From Candidatus Thiodiazotropha sp. (ex Epidulcina cf. delphinae) (GTDB lineage: Bacteria > Pseudomonadota > Gammaproteobacteria > Chromatiales > Chromatiaceae), in NCBI GenBank assembly GCA_025656455.1, contig JAHXHS010000005.1, positions 103,898 through 167,897 on the forward strand: a stretch of 64,000 bases of DNA, read 5' to 3'. The notes under the pieces are model-generated. The model made no database searches and had not been told where the DNA came from. It worked only from the letters and a program-made list of their open reading frames with translations. How positions within the stretch are numbered: the first letter of the stretch is position 1; every line of letters starts with the position of its first letter. Below, piece after piece: positions 61,835 to 64,000 of the stretch. The translations under genes and the position numbers were made by a program.

Positions 61835-61913
61835 GCGCCGCGACCCCAATAGGGCAGAGGGGCCTGTTTCAGAAACAGGTGAGGTCCGGGTTCGAATCCC
61901 GGGTGGCGCAGCA
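61835..61913 (+). tRNA. tRNA-like sequence with CAG anticodon, unusual build
   Basis: Acceptor GCGCCGC/GTGGCGC (one G-T pair), D stem CCCC/GGGG with an 11-base loop, anticodon stem CCTGT/ACAGG around TTCAGAA, six-base variable loop, perfect T arm CCGGG-TTCGAAT-CCCGG, discriminator A, then GCA instead of CCA. CAG is a leucine anticodon but a true tRNA-Leu has a long variable arm, and base 26 is missing. It starts eight bases after the previous one. I read it as a tRNA mimic or decayed tRNA. Confidence 0.6.
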
Positions 61914-62061
61914 AAAACGAGCTTGCGCAAAAAAACGCGAGTTCCACAGCGTTGGAAAACTTGTTCATGTTTAGCGGACCAGGTTCTGAATGCCTGGCCT
62001 ACGCACTCAGGCTACGAAAGGATTGCACGGTGTGTACAAAACAGGGGCAGGCGCCAACACC

Positions 62062-62135
62062 GACAAGGTAGCTCAGTCTGGTAGAGCGATCGACTGATAA
62101 TCGATTTGTCGCTGGTTCGACTCCAGCCCTTATCT
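62062..62135 (+). tRNA. tRNA-like sequence with GAT (Ile) anticodon, no CCA
   Basis: Acceptor GACAAGG/CCTTATC with one C-A mismatch, standard TAGCTCAG D arm (stem GCTC/GAGC), anticodon stem ATCGA/TCGAT around CTGATAA (GAT), variable TTGTC, perfect T arm GCTGG-TTCGACT-CCAGC. Discriminator T and no CCA follow (TCAGCC). The core is well formed, the acceptor end is not that of the usual tRNA-Ile, suggesting a mimic or an untranslated tRNA-like RNA. Confidence 0.6.
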
Positions 62136-62138
62136 CAG

Positions 62139-62365
62139 CCTTAACAGCTGATCAGTGGTAATGGCGAAGGCCTCGTGGTTCGACTCCACACACTTTGTTG
62201 GTAACGACACGGGAGAAGCCCCGGCGGTGACACAGGATGTGTCAGGGTACAGGAGTGCCTGCCGCAGCGCGCATCGTGCCTTGCATGGTTGCGCAATCGG
62301 TTTGAAAAAACGTGTCTGACAGAACTGGAAGTCAGTGGAGTGTCGTTTGCTCCGCTGACTTCGGT
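62139..62365 (+). ncRNA. Structured region with D/T-arm mimic and hairpins, possible Y-RNA-like RNA
   Basis: Just after the Ile-like tRNA comes a D-loop-like segment (GATCAGTGGTAATGGC) joined by a short spacer to a T-arm (GTGG-TTCGACT-CCAC, about 62171-62185), with no anticodon arm between. Then hairpins GACACA-GGA-TGTGTC (about 62230) and a 13-pair stem GAAGTCAGTGGAG/CTCCGCTGACTTC (about 62327-62362). Bacterial Y RNAs (YrlA) carry just such tRNA-mimic modules. No covariation evidence, so the identity is an inference. Confidence 0.4.
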
Positions 62366-62585
62366 ATTGAAAGACAGGTGGTCGCAATCCGATCCCGGAA
62401 TGATCCGCGCTTTGTGCGTGGGGTGACTCTTACTCAGTTTTTTATTCGAGATTATTTAATGGCAAAAAAGGAGAAGGCAAGTGAGGAAAACATAAGGTGT
62501 CGGAGTGGCGCCCTGTCGAGTGCGACAGGGACCGAGTCAGATAAAAGCCACGCGGTTGGAAATGAATAAGTTAAGGAGAAGAGAA

Positions 62586-63728
62586 ATGTTTGGAATCAAG
62601 CGGCAAGTGATTGCCCAACACGAGCGTGGTCTGTACCTGAAGGATCGTTCCATCGTGAAGATCCTGGAGCCGGGTGTCTACTGGATTGTCGATCCGCTGG
62701 ACCGTGTGAAGATCGATGTCTACGACATCACCGAGCCGGCCTTTGCGCACGCGTATGTAGACGTACTGATCAAGGATCGGGCAGCGCTGTGCGAAAAGTA
62801 CTTTCAGCGCATCGAGCTGGGTGAGTTCGAGGTCGGTCTTGTCTACAAGAACGACAAGCTGGCAACCGTACTGGCGCCGGCAACCCGTCAGCTCTACTGG
62901 AAGGGTCTGGTGGATATGCGTGTCGAGGTACAGGATATTGCCTCTGACTTCGAGATCCCGCGTGAACAGGTGCGTCTGATCGCCAATGCACGAGGCAACG
63001 AACTGGCCATGGCGGTACGCAACACCGTCTATCCGGTGGAGGTGGCGGATAAGTCCGTGGGTCTGCTGTTCGTCGATGGCGAACTGGCCAAGACCCTGCA
63101 GCCGGGCCTCTACGCCTTCTGGAAGTACAACCGCACCGTTAAGGTGGAGCAGGTGGATACCCGTCTGCAGGCCATGGAGGTCAGCGGCCAGGAGATCCTG
63201 ACCAAGGACAAGGTCAGCCTGCGTGCCAACCTCGCCGCCCAGTACCAGATCGCCGATCCGGTGACGGCGGTAAAGGCGCTGGTGGATATCACCGGTACCT
63301 TGTACCGAGAGCTGCAGTTCGCGCTGCGTGCCTCGATCGGCACCCGCACCCTCGACACCCTGCTGGGTGACAAGGGTGAGCTGGACCGGGTGGTGTTCGA
63401 GACCGTGCGCGACAAGGTAGCGGAGTACGGTGTGGTGATGAAGAGCGTGGGTGTCAAGGATGTCATCCTGCCGGGTGAGATGAAGGAGATTCTCAACCAG
63501 GTGGTGCAGGCCGAAAAGGCGGCACAGGCCAACATCATCAAGCGCCGTGAAGAGACGGCGGCGACCCGTTCGCTGTTGAACACCGCGCGGTTGATGGATG
63601 AGAACCCGGTGCTGCTGCGCCTGAAGGAGCTGGAGGCGCTGGAGAAGATCACCGAAAAGGTGGACAAGCTCACTGTCTTCGGCGGTCTCGATGGCGTAAT
63701 GCGGGAGATGGTCAAGATCCATGTGTAA
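62586..63728 (+). CDS. Slipin (SPFH/band 7) protein, RNA-repair-operon type by context
   Basis: 380 residues from the ATG at 62586, seven bases after AAGGAG; longer frames upstream cross the non-coding region. It has an SPFH/stomatin domain (about 160-330: GQEILTKDKVSLRANLAAQY and the LDTLLGDKGELDRVVFETVR helix) preceded by an extra N-terminal part (1-150) with two similar segments (VIAQHERGLYLKDRSIVKIL and VGLVYKNDKLATVLAPATRQ, each ending in a LYWKG/VYWIV-like strand). There is no strong N-terminal membrane anchor. The C-terminus is a helical coiled stretch (AEKAAQANIIKRREETAATR). Slipins of this form occur next to RtcB RNA ligase and tRNA-like RNAs; here three tRNA-like sequences lie directly upstream. 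What follows is beyond the window. Confidence 0.85.
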   Translation: MFGIKRQVIAQHERGLYLKDRSIVKILEPGVYWIVDPLDRVKIDVYDITEPAFAHAYVDVLIKDRAALCEKYFQRIELGEFEVGLVYKNDKLATVLAPATRQLYWKGLVDMRVEVQDIASDFEIPREQVRLIANARGNELAMAVRNTVYPVEVADKSVGLLFVDGELAKTLQPGLYAFWKYNRTVKVEQVDTRLQAMEVSGQEILTKDKVSLRANLAAQYQIADPVTAVKALVDITGTLYRELQFALRASIGTRTLDTLLGDKGELDRVVFETVRDKVAEYGVVMKSVGVKDVILPGEMKEILNQVVQAEKAAQANIIKRREETAATRSLLNTARLMDENPVLLRLKELEALEKITEKVDKLTVFGGLDGVMREMVKIHV

Positions 63729-63810
63729 GCGGAATCGTCCGCTGCCCATGAACTTGACCGGCCGCGAAAGGCGAGGGCCTGGCAATGGGGCCAGGCCCGA
63801 TTGGCGCTAT

Positions 63811-63888
63811 GGTGCGGCAGGGCCGCATCCTTCTATGAGGCAATGTTTGTCAAGGCTGCCATCTCGTAGGGTGCGGTCCAGCCGCACC
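63811..63888. repeat. Inverted pair of REP-like palindromes
   Basis: GGTGCGGCAGGGCCGCATCC at 63811-63830 and the opposed GTAGGGTGCGGTCCAGCCGC at 63866-63888, just after the slipin gene. Confidence 0.72.
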
Positions 63889-63910
63889 ATAACCCAAGCA
63901 GGTCAGTAAA

Positions 63911-64000
63911 CTAGTGTGGTGTAACGTATAAACTGTACCAATCAGAGGCCCGTCAATGCCTCAAGACCAGGCGCAGCGCGCAGGCAATGGCAGCGCCCTT
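63911..64000 (+). mobile_element. MITE-like palindromic element, family 1, copy 3 (cut by window edge)
   Basis: Starts CTAGTGTGGTGTAACGTATA and follows copy 1 (15848-16116) base for base apart from a few changes (for example TGTACC for TGCACC) for the 90 bases available; the rest lies outside the window. Confidence 0.8.

Noticed and set aside
62312..62569. 85-codon frame upstream of the slipin
   Set aside because: It runs through hairpins of the structured region and has no support; the slipin start at 62586 has its own ribosome site.

Overview
The window looks like chromosome from a gammaproteobacterium, most likely a chemoautotrophic, sulfur-oxidiser-like lineage. I infer this from the content: a DabA/DabB inorganic-carbon uptake pair next to a SulP transporter, the YcgN, DUF3549, LbtU, YajQ, DsbC, XerD and MutS set, and AceK-type isocitrate dehydrogenase. 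No species marker (rRNA) is present, so the assignment is only by gene style.

Layout. 1-7.6 kb: a leftward inorganic-carbon operon (SulP, NuoM-like DabB, DabA cut by the window edge) behind a candidate sigma-54 promoter and a sigma-54 activator gene. 8.1-10.1 kb: PspA-like protein plus an unknown membrane protein. 10.4-15.5 kb: a TetR-controlled RND efflux operon. 16.2-22.6 kb: glycogen phosphorylase, a membrane-embedded spermidine-synthase-like protein and an exported isoaspartyl methyltransferase. 22.7-30 kb: an accessory block with an AfsR/SARP-type regulator, two paralogous secreted proteins built on an unfamiliar four-cysteine repeat, and a lipoprotein GH5 hydrolase. 30.2-34.8 kb: the most unusual coding locus, two large B12-binding-type radical SAM proteins with PqqD/RRE-like C-termini followed by a 109-residue cysteine-free small protein; it reads as an undescribed RiPP-type (ribosomally made, modified peptide) cluster. 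35.3-41.8 kb: a second RND pump with lipoprotein adaptor, a DUF454 protein and a CorC/CNNM protein. 42.1-46.6 kb: MoxR-DUF58-transglutaminase operon. 47.4-54.9 kb: icd, LbtU-like porin, DUF3549/YcgN, ogt-xerD, yajQ-dsbC. 55.6-61.2 kb: PP2C phosphatase with FHA protein, PilZ, dodecin, mutS, cupin. 61.7-63.7 kb: a run of odd tRNA-like sequences and hairpins directly in front of a slipin (SPFH) gene, resembling the tRNA-mimic/slipin part of RtcB-type RNA-repair operons.

The intergenic space is crowded with small mobile-looking palindromic elements: a ~270-bp CTAG-bounded family (three copies, one cut by the right edge), a ~281-bp TTAA-bounded family whose ends change in a compensated way between copies, a ~140-154-bp CTAG family, a long nested inverted repeat, and inverted pairs of a short GC-rich REP-like palindrome. 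None carries a transposase gene, and two of them lie directly upstream of icd and the moxR operon.
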